Shown one piece after another: positions 7,624-15,282 of a DNA stretch of 64,000 nucleotides (positions are counted from its first letter, which is position 1; every line of letters begins with the position of its first letter). Source of the stretch: Dehalobacter alkaniphilus (GTDB lineage Bacteria > Bacillota > Desulfitobacteriia > Desulfitobacteriales > Syntrophobotulaceae); NCBI GenBank assembly GCA_040500365.1, contig CP148031.1, positions 1,364,001 through 1,428,000 of the forward strand. Reading direction: 5' to 3'. The translations under genes and the position numbers were made by a program. The notes under the pieces were generated by a model. That model was not told the DNA's origin. It saw only the letters and a program-made list of their open reading frames with translations, and made no database searches.

Positions 7624-9371
7624 CAAGGACAACGACGGAAGATATGATTAACCGCACCGTTATCGCCAATCGTCTCGATAGTATCACCAAAGAAATGGGA
7701 CTCGCCTTGGAGCATTCTGCCCATTCCCCGATCTTCGCCGAAGCCTGTGACTTTGCTTGTTGTATTTGTGATCGAGACGGTCAATTGGTCTCTCAGTTAA
7801 GCGGTATTCCGATTTTGGCGACAGCAGGCTCCTTCAGCGTCAAATCTGTTTTGCGGAAATATCCGAATAGCATCACAAACGGTGATGTTTTTATAATCAA
7901 TGATCCTTATGACGGTGGAAATCACCTGCCTGATATCGGAATCATTACCCCTGTCTTTTTTGAGGACAATTTAATGTTTTTCTGTGTCAGCCGCGCCCAT
8001 CACGGGGATATCGGAGGTTCCACCGCGGGCAGCTATAATCCCAAGGCAACCGAAATATTTCAGGAAGGAATTCGGATTCCCCCGACAAAACTAATGCGCA
8101 ACAACGAATTCATTGGTGAAATTTTAGATCTGATTTTAATCAATACCCGTAATCCCGACATGCTCAAAAGCGACCTCTTAGCCCAGATCGGTGCCAACAA
8201 AGTTGCTGCGAAGCGCATTCTGGAGATGGTGGAAGCCTATACGCCCGCTGTCGTAAACAAAGCCATTGCCGAAACCCTGGAACAAACCGAGATGCTCACG
8301 AAGAAGCGGATACGGGAGATTCCTGACGGTATTTACCGGGCGACCGAATACATTGATGATGACGGTTTTCAAGAAGAACCTGTTAAAATTGAGATTGCAG
8401 TGAAAGTAGAAGGCGAACGTCTTTTAGTTGACTTCGCAGGGACAGACCCGCAGGTTAAAGGCTTTATCAATACTTCAGTGGTCACAGCGACGACTGCTTC
8501 GGGTATTGCGGTCCTTTGGTTTTTAGGCGACGATATTCCCAGAAATGATGGTGCCTTCCGCTGCATCGATGTCCATTTGCCCAAAGGGTCTTTAGTAAAT
8601 CCTTATGAACCGGCACCCATGACGCTTTGCACTTTAACTCCGGCCAGTGAAATGATCGGCGCCATTTTTCAGGCACTGAATCAAGCAGTCCCCGGAAGGG
8701 TTCCTGCGGGATATACGCGCTATGCAGGCCCTTCTTATTATGGCAGAGACCCCAGAAATAACCGTTATTATGTAGGATTTTCTTTCTGCTCGACCGGAAG
8801 CGGCGGTGCAATGCAAGGAAGAGACGGAAAATCCTATATGTCGCCCATGTCTAATTTCGGCGGCGTCAAAACGCCGGATATTGAATCCAACGAAATCCAA
8901 TATCCGCACATCACCCTTTATCATGAAATGGAAACGGATACGGCCGGCGCCGGAGAATATCGCGGCGGAGCAGGGATGAAATATGCGTTTGAGCTATACG
9001 ATGAAGGCAGCCATATCGTGAATTTTGGGGATGGGATGAAATTTGCGCCTTACGGTTTAAACGGCGGAAACCAAGGGAGTTTAAATAAAGGGGTTTTTCT
9101 TCATCAGGGGGAACCGGTCGTTATGGCAAGTAAAGAAGCGCCAAGATGTGTTGCCAAAGGTGACCAGGTCATTCTGAGTTCCTGCGGCGGCGGCGGATGG
9201 GGCAAACCGCTGGACCGCCCGGTAGAAAAGGTATATGCGGATGTTTTGGATGAGATCATCTCCGTAAAAACGGCTAAAGAAATTTATGGTGTTGTCATAA
9301 CTGAAACGGGAATTGATTATGATAAAACGAATCAATTCAGAAACAGTAAAAATGGGAATAGAAGAGTGTAA
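7620..9371 (+). CDS. HyuB-type hydantoinase/acetone carboxylase alpha-like subunit
   Basis: 583-aa HyuB family protein, partner of the preceding HyuA. Family blocks seen include RLDSITKEMGLALEHSAHSPIFAE near the N-terminus, FIINDPYDGGNHLPDIGIITPVFF, SRAHHGDIGGSTAGSYN and the glycine-rich end SSCGGGGWGKPLDRP. The histidines of NHLPDIG and RAHHGDIGG are likely metal ligands by analogy with acetone carboxylase. The start overlaps the hyuA stop. The length is normal for HyuB (500-600 aa), with no large insertion. A purine-rich tandem repeat separates it from ubiX. Confidence 0.92.
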   Translation: MTRTTTEDMINRTVIANRLDSITKEMGLALEHSAHSPIFAEACDFACCICDRDGQLVSQLSGIPILATAGSFSVKSVLRKYPNSITNGDVFIINDPYDGGNHLPDIGIITPVFFEDNLMFFCVSRAHHGDIGGSTAGSYNPKATEIFQEGIRIPPTKLMRNNEFIGEILDLILINTRNPDMLKSDLLAQIGANKVAAKRILEMVEAYTPAVVNKAIAETLEQTEMLTKKRIREIPDGIYRATEYIDDDGFQEEPVKIEIAVKVEGERLLVDFAGTDPQVKGFINTSVVTATTASGIAVLWFLGDDIPRNDGAFRCIDVHLPKGSLVNPYEPAPMTLCTLTPASEMIGAIFQALNQAVPGRVPAGYTRYAGPSYYGRDPRNNRYYVGFSFCSTGSGGAMQGRDGKSYMSPMSNFGGVKTPDIESNEIQYPHITLYHEMETDTAGAGEYRGGAGMKYAFELYDEGSHIVNFGDGMKFAPYGLNGGNQGSLNKGVFLHQGEPVVMASKEAPRCVAKGDQVILSSCGGGGWGKPLDRPVEKVYADVLDEIISVKTAKEIYGVVITETGIDYDKTNQFRNSKNGNRRV

Positions 9372-9385
9372 GAAAAAATAAGGCG

Positions 9386-9430
9386 ACAAAGACAAAGACA
9401 AGGATAAGGATAAGGTAAGGATTGATAAGT
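9386..9430 (+). repeat. Hexanucleotide tandem repeat immediately before ubiX
   Basis: Successive units GACAAA, GACAAA, GACAAG, GATAAG, GATAAG, GTAAG, GATT and GATAAG run up to the base before the ubiX ATG. The array supplies the only Shine-Dalgarno-like bases (AAGG, TAAGGA) for ubiX. Unit gain or loss could alter the spacing or strength of translation initiation. Confidence 0.75.
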
Positions 9431-9431
9431 A

Positions 9432-9992
9432 ATGAAGATTCTTGTTGCTCTGACAGGTGCCACCGGGGTGATCTATGGCGTGCGTCTGTTGGAAGTCCTC
9501 AAAGAGACAGAGCATCATGTTTCGCTGATCATGAGCGGGTGGGCAAAAGAAACGCTCTCGCTGGAAACGGATTATGCTGTGGGTTACGTCCAATCTTTAG
9601 CAGACAAAGTATACGACCATAACGACTTAGCTGCCGCCGTTGCCAGCGGTTCTTACGGGATCGAGGCGACCATTGTCGCACCTTGCAGTATGAAGACTCT
9701 GTCCGGGATTGCGAATGGCTACAGCGATAATCTGATTGTCCGCGCTTCCGACGTGGCCTTGAAAGAGCGGCGTCCTCTCTTATTGATGGTCAGAGAGACA
9801 CCGCTTTCGTCCATTCATCTGAAAAATATGACGACCGTAACAGAAGCTGGCGGCATACTCATCCCGCCTATACCGGCTTTTTACCACCGGCCCAAAACCA
9901 TTGACGATATTGTAAATCAAAGTGTCGGCAAGGTATTGGATTTGTTGAAGATTCCGCACAATCTCTACGAAAGATGGCGAAGTGACCAATGA
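9432..9992 (+). CDS. ubiX: UbiX flavin prenyltransferase
   Basis: 186-aa enzyme that joins dimethylallyl phosphate to FMN and makes the prenyl-FMN used by UbiD enzymes. Diagnostic motifs are the FMN-binding LTGATGVIYG (7-16), APCSMKTLSGIANGYSDNLIVRASDV (83-108) and KERRPLLLMVRETPLS (111-126). The length is typical (185-200 aa). It lies in the same unit as a UbiD decarboxylase and just before the LpdD-like gene, overlapping it by 4 bases. Together these could make a self-sufficient decarboxylase system. Confidence 0.95.
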   Translation: MKILVALTGATGVIYGVRLLEVLKETEHHVSLIMSGWAKETLSLETDYAVGYVQSLADKVYDHNDLAAAVASGSYGIEATIVAPCSMKTLSGIANGYSDNLIVRASDVALKERRPLLLMVRETPLSSIHLKNMTTVTEAGGILIPPIPAFYHRPKTIDDIVNQSVGKVLDLLKIPHNLYERWRSDQ

Positions 9993-10348
9993 AAATAGCG
10001 ATCGGCCAAGATAAGCTCGCCCTGTCCTACGAGATATCCGTCATTGGACACGACATTCTGATTAGCGTTACCGGAGGGAGACAGCATATCGGCAGCGTTG
10101 CGGTCGGGAACTGCGGGACGGTGACAACGTATACGGCAGAAGGTCATCGTGATGATGCCCTGGCGGAACCGCTGGCGCAGGAAGTGTCCAGGGTTTTGCA
10201 ATGCGTTTGTTTGGTGTCCGCCGGATTTCACCAAGACAATCTTACTAAGGAAGAAATTGCAATGGTGCTGAAAAATCATCAGCAAGGGATGCAAGCGGTG
10301 ATGAAGTATTTGAAAGAAACGGAATGTTTTTTTGATTCTGAGAAATAA
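9989..10348 (+). CDS. LpdD-like prenylated-flavin decarboxylase partner protein
   Basis: 119-aa protein resembling LpdD / subunit D of UbiD-type hydroxyarylate decarboxylases. Recognised stretches are VIGHDILISVTGGRQHIGSVAV, a TAEGHRDDALAEPLA segment and CLVSAGFHQDNLTKEEI near the C-terminus. LpdD-like proteins are thought to act as chaperones or cofactor-maturation helpers for prenyl-FMN enzymes. The position directly after ubiX, with overlapping ATGA, fits this. Identification is from memory of the family pattern, so it is less certain than the UbiD and UbiX calls. Confidence 0.72.
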   Translation: MKIAIGQDKLALSYEISVIGHDILISVTGGRQHIGSVAVGNCGTVTTYTAEGHRDDALAEPLAQEVSRVLQCVCLVSAGFHQDNLTKEEIAMVLKNHQQGMQAVMKYLKETECFFDSEK

Positions 10349-10372
10349 TAATGGAAGGTAAAAACCTTCGTT

Positions 10373-11842
10373 ATGGAGAACAGAATCATGGAAAATAAAC
10401 ATCAGGGATTATCTGCCTGGCAGCTTACGATGATGGCTTTAGGAACAGTCATCGGGGGTTCTTTTTTTCTAGGTTCATCGGTAGCGATTAATGCCGCGGG
10501 ACCTTCCATTATCCTATCCTTTATTCTGGGAGGCGTCATCGTTTATTTTATTCTTTTTGCTTTGTCGGAGATGACGGTTGCAAATCCGGATATAGGTTCC
10601 TTTCGTACCTTCGCAGCCCAAGCTTTTGGCAGAGGAACCGGTTTTGTAGTTGGCTGGGTATACTGGGCTGGGATGGTTTTGGCAATGTCCAGTGAGGCTA
10701 CTGCTGTATCAATCCTAATGCGCGAATGGGTTCCCAATATATCGATTGCCTGGCTGGGAAGCTTTATTATTATAGGCATCACACTTCTGAATTTACTGGG
10801 AGCCGATAAATTAAGCAAGCTTGAGAGCGGCCTTGCTGCCGTAAAGCTGCTGGCGCTGGCCTCATTCATCCTTATTGCCTTACTTTTAATTCTGGGATTA
10901 TTTCCGGCTGTCTCAAGCATTGGTATCGGAGAATTAGTCAGGGAACCTTTGATGCCAACGGGAATTAAAGGGATCGCAGGGAGTATGCTTATCGTCATCT
11001 TTTCCTATGCCGGTTTTGAAATCATCGGACTGGCTGCTTCGGAAGCCAACAATCCAATCAAAACGATTCCGAAGGCAATTTCTCATACAGTATTAATTCT
11101 GCTGGCATTTTATATCATCTCTATTGCTGTGCTGCTTCCGTTGATCCCCACTTCCAGCCTGAGTGAAAAATTCAGTCCCATGGTAGCGGCGCTTGATCGC
11201 TGGGGAATCGGCTGGGCAGGCAGCGTTATCAATTTTGTACTCATTACAGCGATCCTTTCTACAATGCTGGCAGCGATGTTCGGATTGGGCAGAATGATGC
11301 GCTCTCTTGCCGAAGAAGGCCAGGCGCCCAGATGGCTTAAGGACCGGGGAAATGTTCCGCATCGGGGGATCCTGATTTCGGGTTTAGCCATGCTTGCGGG
11401 ATTGGGTATTGGTCTTTTGCTCCCGAGCGTGTACTTGTTTTTAATAAGTTCGGGCGGATTTGCTTTGTTATTTACCTATGCGGTCATTATGGCAACGCAC
11501 TTACGCTTTCGGAAGAAATATGGGTGCCCGCCCTCAGGCAAGTGTCAGATGCCTGGCTATCCGTATTCTACCTGGATCGTATTTTTAAGCCTCATCTTGA
11601 TCATCATCAGTATGCCATTTATCTCCGGGCAGGGAACTGGCCTCATTGCCGGGATCATTATGATCGCGTTATTCTCTGTTATTTATATGTTCTTGACCAG
11701 GGTTCATATTTTACAAACTGATCGGTCACAAAATAAACGTTTGACCGGAGATCTTTATAAGACGAAACTGACTGCAGAATTTTCCGAAGCGTTGATCGAT
11801 AAAAATAATTGCCAGAAAAAAGAAAAACCAGATAAAGGATAA
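10373..11842 (+). CDS. APC-family amino acid permease
   Basis: 489-aa inner-membrane transporter with about 12 membrane helices. The N-terminal GLSAWQLTMMALGTVIGGSFFLGSS is the APC-superfamily TM1 signature, with an unwound GG site, and FSYAGFEIIGLAASEANNP is the TM6 signature. It probably takes up or exchanges an amino acid or amine. It belongs to the ubiD-hyuAB-ubiX unit (25-bp gap), so its cargo may be the substrate or product of that pathway. ATG at 10373 or, in frame, at 10388. A short inverted repeat AAGGTAAAAACCTT covers the ribosome binding site region (10357-10370) and might modulate translation. The C-terminal 60 residues are a polar cytoplasmic tail. Confidence 0.9.
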   Translation: MENRIMENKHQGLSAWQLTMMALGTVIGGSFFLGSSVAINAAGPSIILSFILGGVIVYFILFALSEMTVANPDIGSFRTFAAQAFGRGTGFVVGWVYWAGMVLAMSSEATAVSILMREWVPNISIAWLGSFIIIGITLLNLLGADKLSKLESGLAAVKLLALASFILIALLLILGLFPAVSSIGIGELVREPLMPTGIKGIAGSMLIVIFSYAGFEIIGLAASEANNPIKTIPKAISHTVLILLAFYIISIAVLLPLIPTSSLSEKFSPMVAALDRWGIGWAGSVINFVLITAILSTMLAAMFGLGRMMRSLAEEGQAPRWLKDRGNVPHRGILISGLAMLAGLGIGLLLPSVYLFLISSGGFALLFTYAVIMATHLRFRKKYGCPPSGKCQMPGYPYSTWIVFLSLILIIISMPFISGQGTGLIAGIIMIALFSVIYMFLTRVHILQTDRSQNKRLTGDLYKTKLTAEFSEALIDKNNCQKKEKPDKG

Positions 11843-11849
11843 CAATAGG

Positions 11850-13127
11850 ATGAATAAATTTGATTACCAGAACGACAACTATGACTTTTTATTGCAAATC
11901 AAAGCGGAACAGGATGCAGCGGAAATCCTTCACAAGGCGATGGATTGTGAACTTTTTACCGCAATTGAAGAAGGGAGATCTTTTAGTGATCTGGCGAACG
12001 GTCTTCATCTTGATGACCAAGGGACACACCTTTTTCTCGGCGTCCTAGAGAAGATGGGTTTAATCATCAGGAAAGAAGGATATTTGTCTAATACCCCCGT
12101 AAGTACGAAATACCTATCAAAGACAAGTTCTTTTTATAGCCTGGATGCATTAATAAACGGCGAATTCAGCGGAATGTTTATCGCCGAAAAACTTATGCCG
12201 ATATTGGAATATTTCAAAGGAAATGTCTGCATTGAAAGGTTTTTATCGGATGAAATATCTTCATCAATCCGGAATTTTCTAATGAAACAATGTACCGAGA
12301 TTTCTTTTGATGTCCATTTGCCCTATGATCTGGTCATAACAGGCGGAAATTATGAAAAATGCGCGCAAACCATCACCGATGATGCAGTGATTGCCGTCAT
12401 TGGTACTTATGCCGAAGAATCTTCTCTACCAACGGCAATTCGCTCGTATCAAGCTTACCTCAAAAAAGATAGTTCCATGTTTTCGGTTAACGCCCTAGCG
12501 GCAAAGGATGTTACTGCATTCTTTGAGAGAAAGCAGATGATGCAAACACCTTTATTACAACTTACCAGGGATATTTCGGTGATTTTTGCATCCAAGAATA
12601 AGAACAAATTACAGGAACTTGCGATATCAGCTGAAGCACAGCTTCGTGCAAAGTTAAAAAGGCTGCCGGTCCAGTCTGTCACGCTGATTCATCCTCAGGA
12701 TGTTGTTACGGCCCATTGGGCAAAAGATCATTGCCGCTACGGATGCTCCAGTTATGGGGAAAAATGCTGTCCCCCAAACAGCCCTTCCTATGAGGAAACA
12801 AGCGTAAAATTAGACGGCTATACTAAAGCTTTTCTGATTGAAGGCCAGCCGCCGACCCGCATGTTTCAACGTGTCATGCTGGATGCTGAGAAGGCCGCTT
12901 TTAAGCAGGGATTTTATAAAGCTTTTGCTTTTTGGGCGGGACCATGCCATCTTTGCAGCGAGTGCAAACAGCCTGCACCGCCAAAAAAATGTACGGCTAC
13001 GCGCCCTTCTATGGAGAGCGCCGGTATGGATGTTTTTGCCACGGTTGCCAAACAAGGCTTTACAATGCGGACCTTAAAAGACAAAAATGAATTTGTCAAA
13101 TACTTTGGATTATTGCTTCTGGAATAG
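11850..13127 (+). CDS. Winged-helix (methyltransferase-dimerisation-like) protein fused to DUF2284 metal-binding domain
   Basis: 425-aa two-part protein. Residues about 12-110 look like the winged-helix dimerisation domain of O-methyltransferases (AAEILHKAMDCELFTAIEEG...LGVLEKMGLI...LSNTPVSTKYL), but I see no SAM-binding GxGxG motif after it. The C-terminal 150 residues are a cysteine-rich DUF2284-type domain: CRYGCSSYGEKCCPPNSPSYEE, then GPCHLCSECKQ, then KKCTATRPSMESAGMDVF. The ten or so cysteines probably hold a metal or Fe-S cluster. It is the last gene of the riboswitch-1 unit (7-bp gap after the permease). Its function is unknown; a corrinoid- or metal-dependent redox or methyl-transfer role is only a guess. 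Confidence 0.75.
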   Translation: MNKFDYQNDNYDFLLQIKAEQDAAEILHKAMDCELFTAIEEGRSFSDLANGLHLDDQGTHLFLGVLEKMGLIIRKEGYLSNTPVSTKYLSKTSSFYSLDALINGEFSGMFIAEKLMPILEYFKGNVCIERFLSDEISSSIRNFLMKQCTEISFDVHLPYDLVITGGNYEKCAQTITDDAVIAVIGTYAEESSLPTAIRSYQAYLKKDSSMFSVNALAAKDVTAFFERKQMMQTPLLQLTRDISVIFASKNKNKLQELAISAEAQLRAKLKRLPVQSVTLIHPQDVVTAHWAKDHCRYGCSSYGEKCCPPNSPSYEETSVKLDGYTKAFLIEGQPPTRMFQRVMLDAEKAAFKQGFYKAFAFWAGPCHLCSECKQPAPPKKCTATRPSMESAGMDVFATVAKQGFTMRTLKDKNEFVKYFGLLLLE

Positions 13128-13133
13128 ATTAGC

Positions 13134-13583
13134 TTAACGGCAAGCCTCCAGTTCCTGAACCTTATTTGAGAACCAGGCCGTGTGCAGATCTTCATCAATG
13201 AGATTGGCCCACAGGACAGAAAATAACTCATGATCTTTTCCGATTTTCAAAATCAAGTCTTTATAATCACTCATTGCTTTCCTCTCCAGAAGAATATCGG
13301 CTTTTAACAGGGGGACAATTCCAAACGCAGCCGTAATATTCCCGGCTGTTTTTCCCAGAAGCGGGGAAACAATATCCCCAAAAATGGTCGGTTCGCTACC
13401 ATATTTTCGTATTTGGGCAGCAATATTATCGACATGCTGCTGTTCAATATAAGATGATCGTTCCAATACTTTGCTGATATAGATATCTTCGACCAATTTA
13501 CTTTGAGCCATATAAAGATCAACCTGGTTCAGTTCCAGGCTGTAAAACCAGTTGAGCTTGGCGATGATTCCGTCCGTATCCAG
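13134..13583 (-). CDS. Ferritin-like four-helix protein with probable CTG start
   Basis: Ferritin-like diiron-fold protein. An ATG-started reading (13511) begins in the middle of helix A. The frame stays open 25 codons further upstream to a TAA at 13587-13589, and this extension reads KLNWFYSLELNQVDLYMAQSK, the expected first helix with its Glu. The only start-like codon with a good site is CTG at 13583, with AGGTGGTGG about 8 bases before it, giving 149 aa. Candidate metal ligands are E.NQ in helix A, EQQHVDNI (ExxH-like), LERKAMSDY and LIDEDLHTAWF. It faces the DUF2284 gene tail to tail, and its role (iron, peroxide or unknown oxidase) is open. Confidence 0.72.
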   Translation of the reverse strand: MDTDGIIAKLNWFYSLELNQVDLYMAQSKLVEDIYISKVLERSSYIEQQHVDNIAAQIRKYGSEPTIFGDIVSPLLGKTAGNITAAFGIVPLLKADILLERKAMSDYKDLILKIGKDHELFSVLWANLIDEDLHTAWFSNKVQELEACR

Positions 13584-13817
13584 ATTTTATTCCACCACCT
13601 GACTGACTCAATGTCTTGATGTTTGTACTGAAAGAAGTCTTTCATAAGTCTATTCTATTATTGATAAAATGCCTTGCAAATATACTGAAATCTGTTTGAA
13701 TTGTCTACGCATGTACAGACGCTGATTCCACGATCGATATGAGCAGAACAATTGTTTTTAGCTCTCAGGATAACGGGGATATGCCTGTCGTAAGAATAGC
13801 ATTACGAAGATTATTGC

Positions 13818-13847
13818 TTGACAATATCCTCCAGTACTGTTTATAAT
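13818..13847 (+). promoter_or_regulatory. Sigma-A promoter of cobalamin riboswitch 2 unit
   Basis: Perfect consensus boxes: TTGACA (13818-13823) and TATAAT (13842-13847) with an 18-bp spacer, about 15 bp upstream of the riboswitch. The 230 bases between this and the ferritin-like gene show nothing else I can name. Confidence 0.75.
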
Positions 13848-13862
13848 TTTAAAAAGAATTAA

Positions 13863-14075
13863 TTCTAGGTGTCCCAAGTGTTTGTGAAGACATGGTACAA
13901 ACTTGGGGAGAATAGGGAACCGGGTGAGATTCCCGGACGGACCCACCACTGTAACGTTGAGCTCCTATCAAACCACCCAGATAAAACGGGGAAGGGATAG
14001 GCAGGCAATGAGACGGAGTCAGGAGACCTGCCTTTAATTAATGTGGCCAAAAGATTTGGCCGGTGAGGAGACGGT
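13863..14075 (+). promoter_or_regulatory. Cobalamin (B12) riboswitch 2
   Basis: Class I cobalamin aptamer, complete in order: AGGTGTCCCAAGTG...CAAACTTGGGGAGAATAGGGAACCGGGTGAGATTCCCGG with fragments separated by a variable hairpin, then ACGGACCCACCACTGTAA, GGGGAAGG and the intact B12 box AGTCAGGAGACCTGCC (about 14017-14032), closing at GAGACGGTA. It is followed at once by an intrinsic terminator, so adenosylcobalamin should shut off the dehydrogenase/TrpD-like unit. It is a second, independent aptamer and differs considerably from the one at 964-1140. Confidence 0.95.
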
Positions 14076-14109
14076 AAATCCACGCCTATGATAGGGTGTG
14101 GGTTTTTTT
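14076..14109 (+). terminator. Intrinsic terminator of cobalamin riboswitch 2
   Basis: AAATCCACGCCT (14076-14087) pairs with AGGGTGTGGGTTT (14093-14105) with one bulged G, followed by a T run to 14109. An in-frame ATG at 14088 falls in the loop, which argues against that codon being the dehydrogenase start. Confidence 0.85.
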
Positions 14110-14144
14110 ATGTCGTGTGCCAAATTCGCATAACGGAGGTCGGG

Positions 14145-15188
14145 ATGATGAAGGCTGCTCGCCTGGAGGAAATCCAAAAGATCAGAATAACGAATGTGGC
14201 CCAGCCAGAATGCAGGAAGGGGGATGTGCTGGTAAAAGTGATGGCCTGTGGGATCTGTCGGACTGATCTAAAAGCGTATCAGATTGGGCAACGTGATTTG
14301 CACCTGCCGCGGGTCCTTGGTCATGAAATCACCGGAGTAGTGGCCGAAACTGGAAGGGAAGTGACTTGTGTCAAGCCCGGAGATCGCGTTCAAGTTGCGC
14401 CCGGACTGCCCTGCGGGACATGCCGGTTTTGTCAGATGGGAATGCATCATCTTTGTGATGATATTAAAATCATGGGTTTCCATTATGACGGGGGATTCGC
14501 AGAATATGTATTGGTGCCAGAAAATGGGGTAAAGAACGGTGTCTTGAATAAGATACCGGAGACCCTGACCTTCTACGAAGCTGCCTTGACGGAGCCTCTG
14601 GCCTGCTGTGTGAATATGCAGGAAAGTGCTGGGATCGGGCTCGGAGATCAGGTTGTGATCTTCGGGGCAGGGCCGCTGGGGATCTTAAATGCCAAATTGG
14701 CGAGAAAAAGAGGCGCGGGCAGGATCATCCTTGTCGAAAAGAGAGAAGAAAGAATCGAGGCAGCCAAAAATGATTTTGATGAATGGATTAACCCTACCGG
14801 TGAAAATGCCGTCAGCAGAATCCTGACGTTGACGGAAGGAAAGGGTGCCGATTTAGCTATCCCCTGCTGCCCTGATCCTCAGACGATGGCTGATAGCCTG
14901 AACGTACTGGGGAAGAGAGGACGCTTTTGTTTCTTCAGCGGAATGGTCTTGAGCGAAAGTGTTCCGGCTATTGATTTGAATCTGATCCATTACAAAGAAC
15001 TTTTCGTGTATGGCGCCTACGGCTGCTCGTCGCTGCACAACCGGGAAGCACTGGATTTGCTGGCTGCCGGCATGATCAAAGTAAACGATATGACAACATG
15101 TGCATTGCCTCTTTCCGACCTTGTCCAGGGGATCGAAAAGGTAGCAAAGAGGGAAGATACTAATACAATTATCGACTTAACATTATGA
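14145..15188 (+). CDS. Zinc-dependent medium-chain alcohol/polyol dehydrogenase
   Basis: 347-aa MDR-family NAD(P)-dependent dehydrogenase. The catalytic zinc site is CGICRTDLKAYQ with GHEITG. The structural zinc lobe CGTCRFCQMGMHHLC supplies four cysteines. The Rossmann motif is FGAGPLGILNAKLA with an acidic VEKRE end (NAD preference). The start at 14145 (MMKAARLEE) is chosen because GGAGG lies about 7 bases before it; the longer reading from 14088 begins inside the riboswitch terminator. It resembles threonine/sorbitol dehydrogenases in layout, but the substrate is unknown. It is the first gene of the unit under cobalamin riboswitch 2, followed by a TrpD-like transferase. Confidence 0.9.
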   Translation: MMKAARLEEIQKIRITNVAQPECRKGDVLVKVMACGICRTDLKAYQIGQRDLHLPRVLGHEITGVVAETGREVTCVKPGDRVQVAPGLPCGTCRFCQMGMHHLCDDIKIMGFHYDGGFAEYVLVPENGVKNGVLNKIPETLTFYEAALTEPLACCVNMQESAGIGLGDQVVIFGAGPLGILNAKLARKRGAGRIILVEKREERIEAAKNDFDEWINPTGENAVSRILTLTEGKGADLAIPCCPDPQTMADSLNVLGKRGRFCFFSGMVLSESVPAIDLNLIHYKELFVYGAYGCSSLHNREALDLLAAGMIKVNDMTTCALPLSDLVQGIEKVAKREDTNTIIDLTL

Positions 15189-15282
15189 GAAAAAAATTCT
15201 AAAAATATAAAAACGTAAACTGCAAGCAAATGAATAGCGTTAAGATTCTAAACGAATAAAGAATAAAGGAGAAATGAGAAAA

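Noticed and set aside
9386..9430. CRISPR array
   Set aside because: Units are only 6 bp without spacers; it is a simple tandem repeat.
9081..9593. 170-codon minus-strand frame across the hyuB-ubiX junction
   Set aside because: Antisense shadow of two certain genes; low-complexity Ser/Leu run comes from the tandem repeat.
4140..9992. Classical acetone or acetophenone carboxylase operon
   Set aside because: HyuA and HyuB fit the superfamily, but no gamma subunit is present and UbiD/UbiX/LpdD are not part of those systems.
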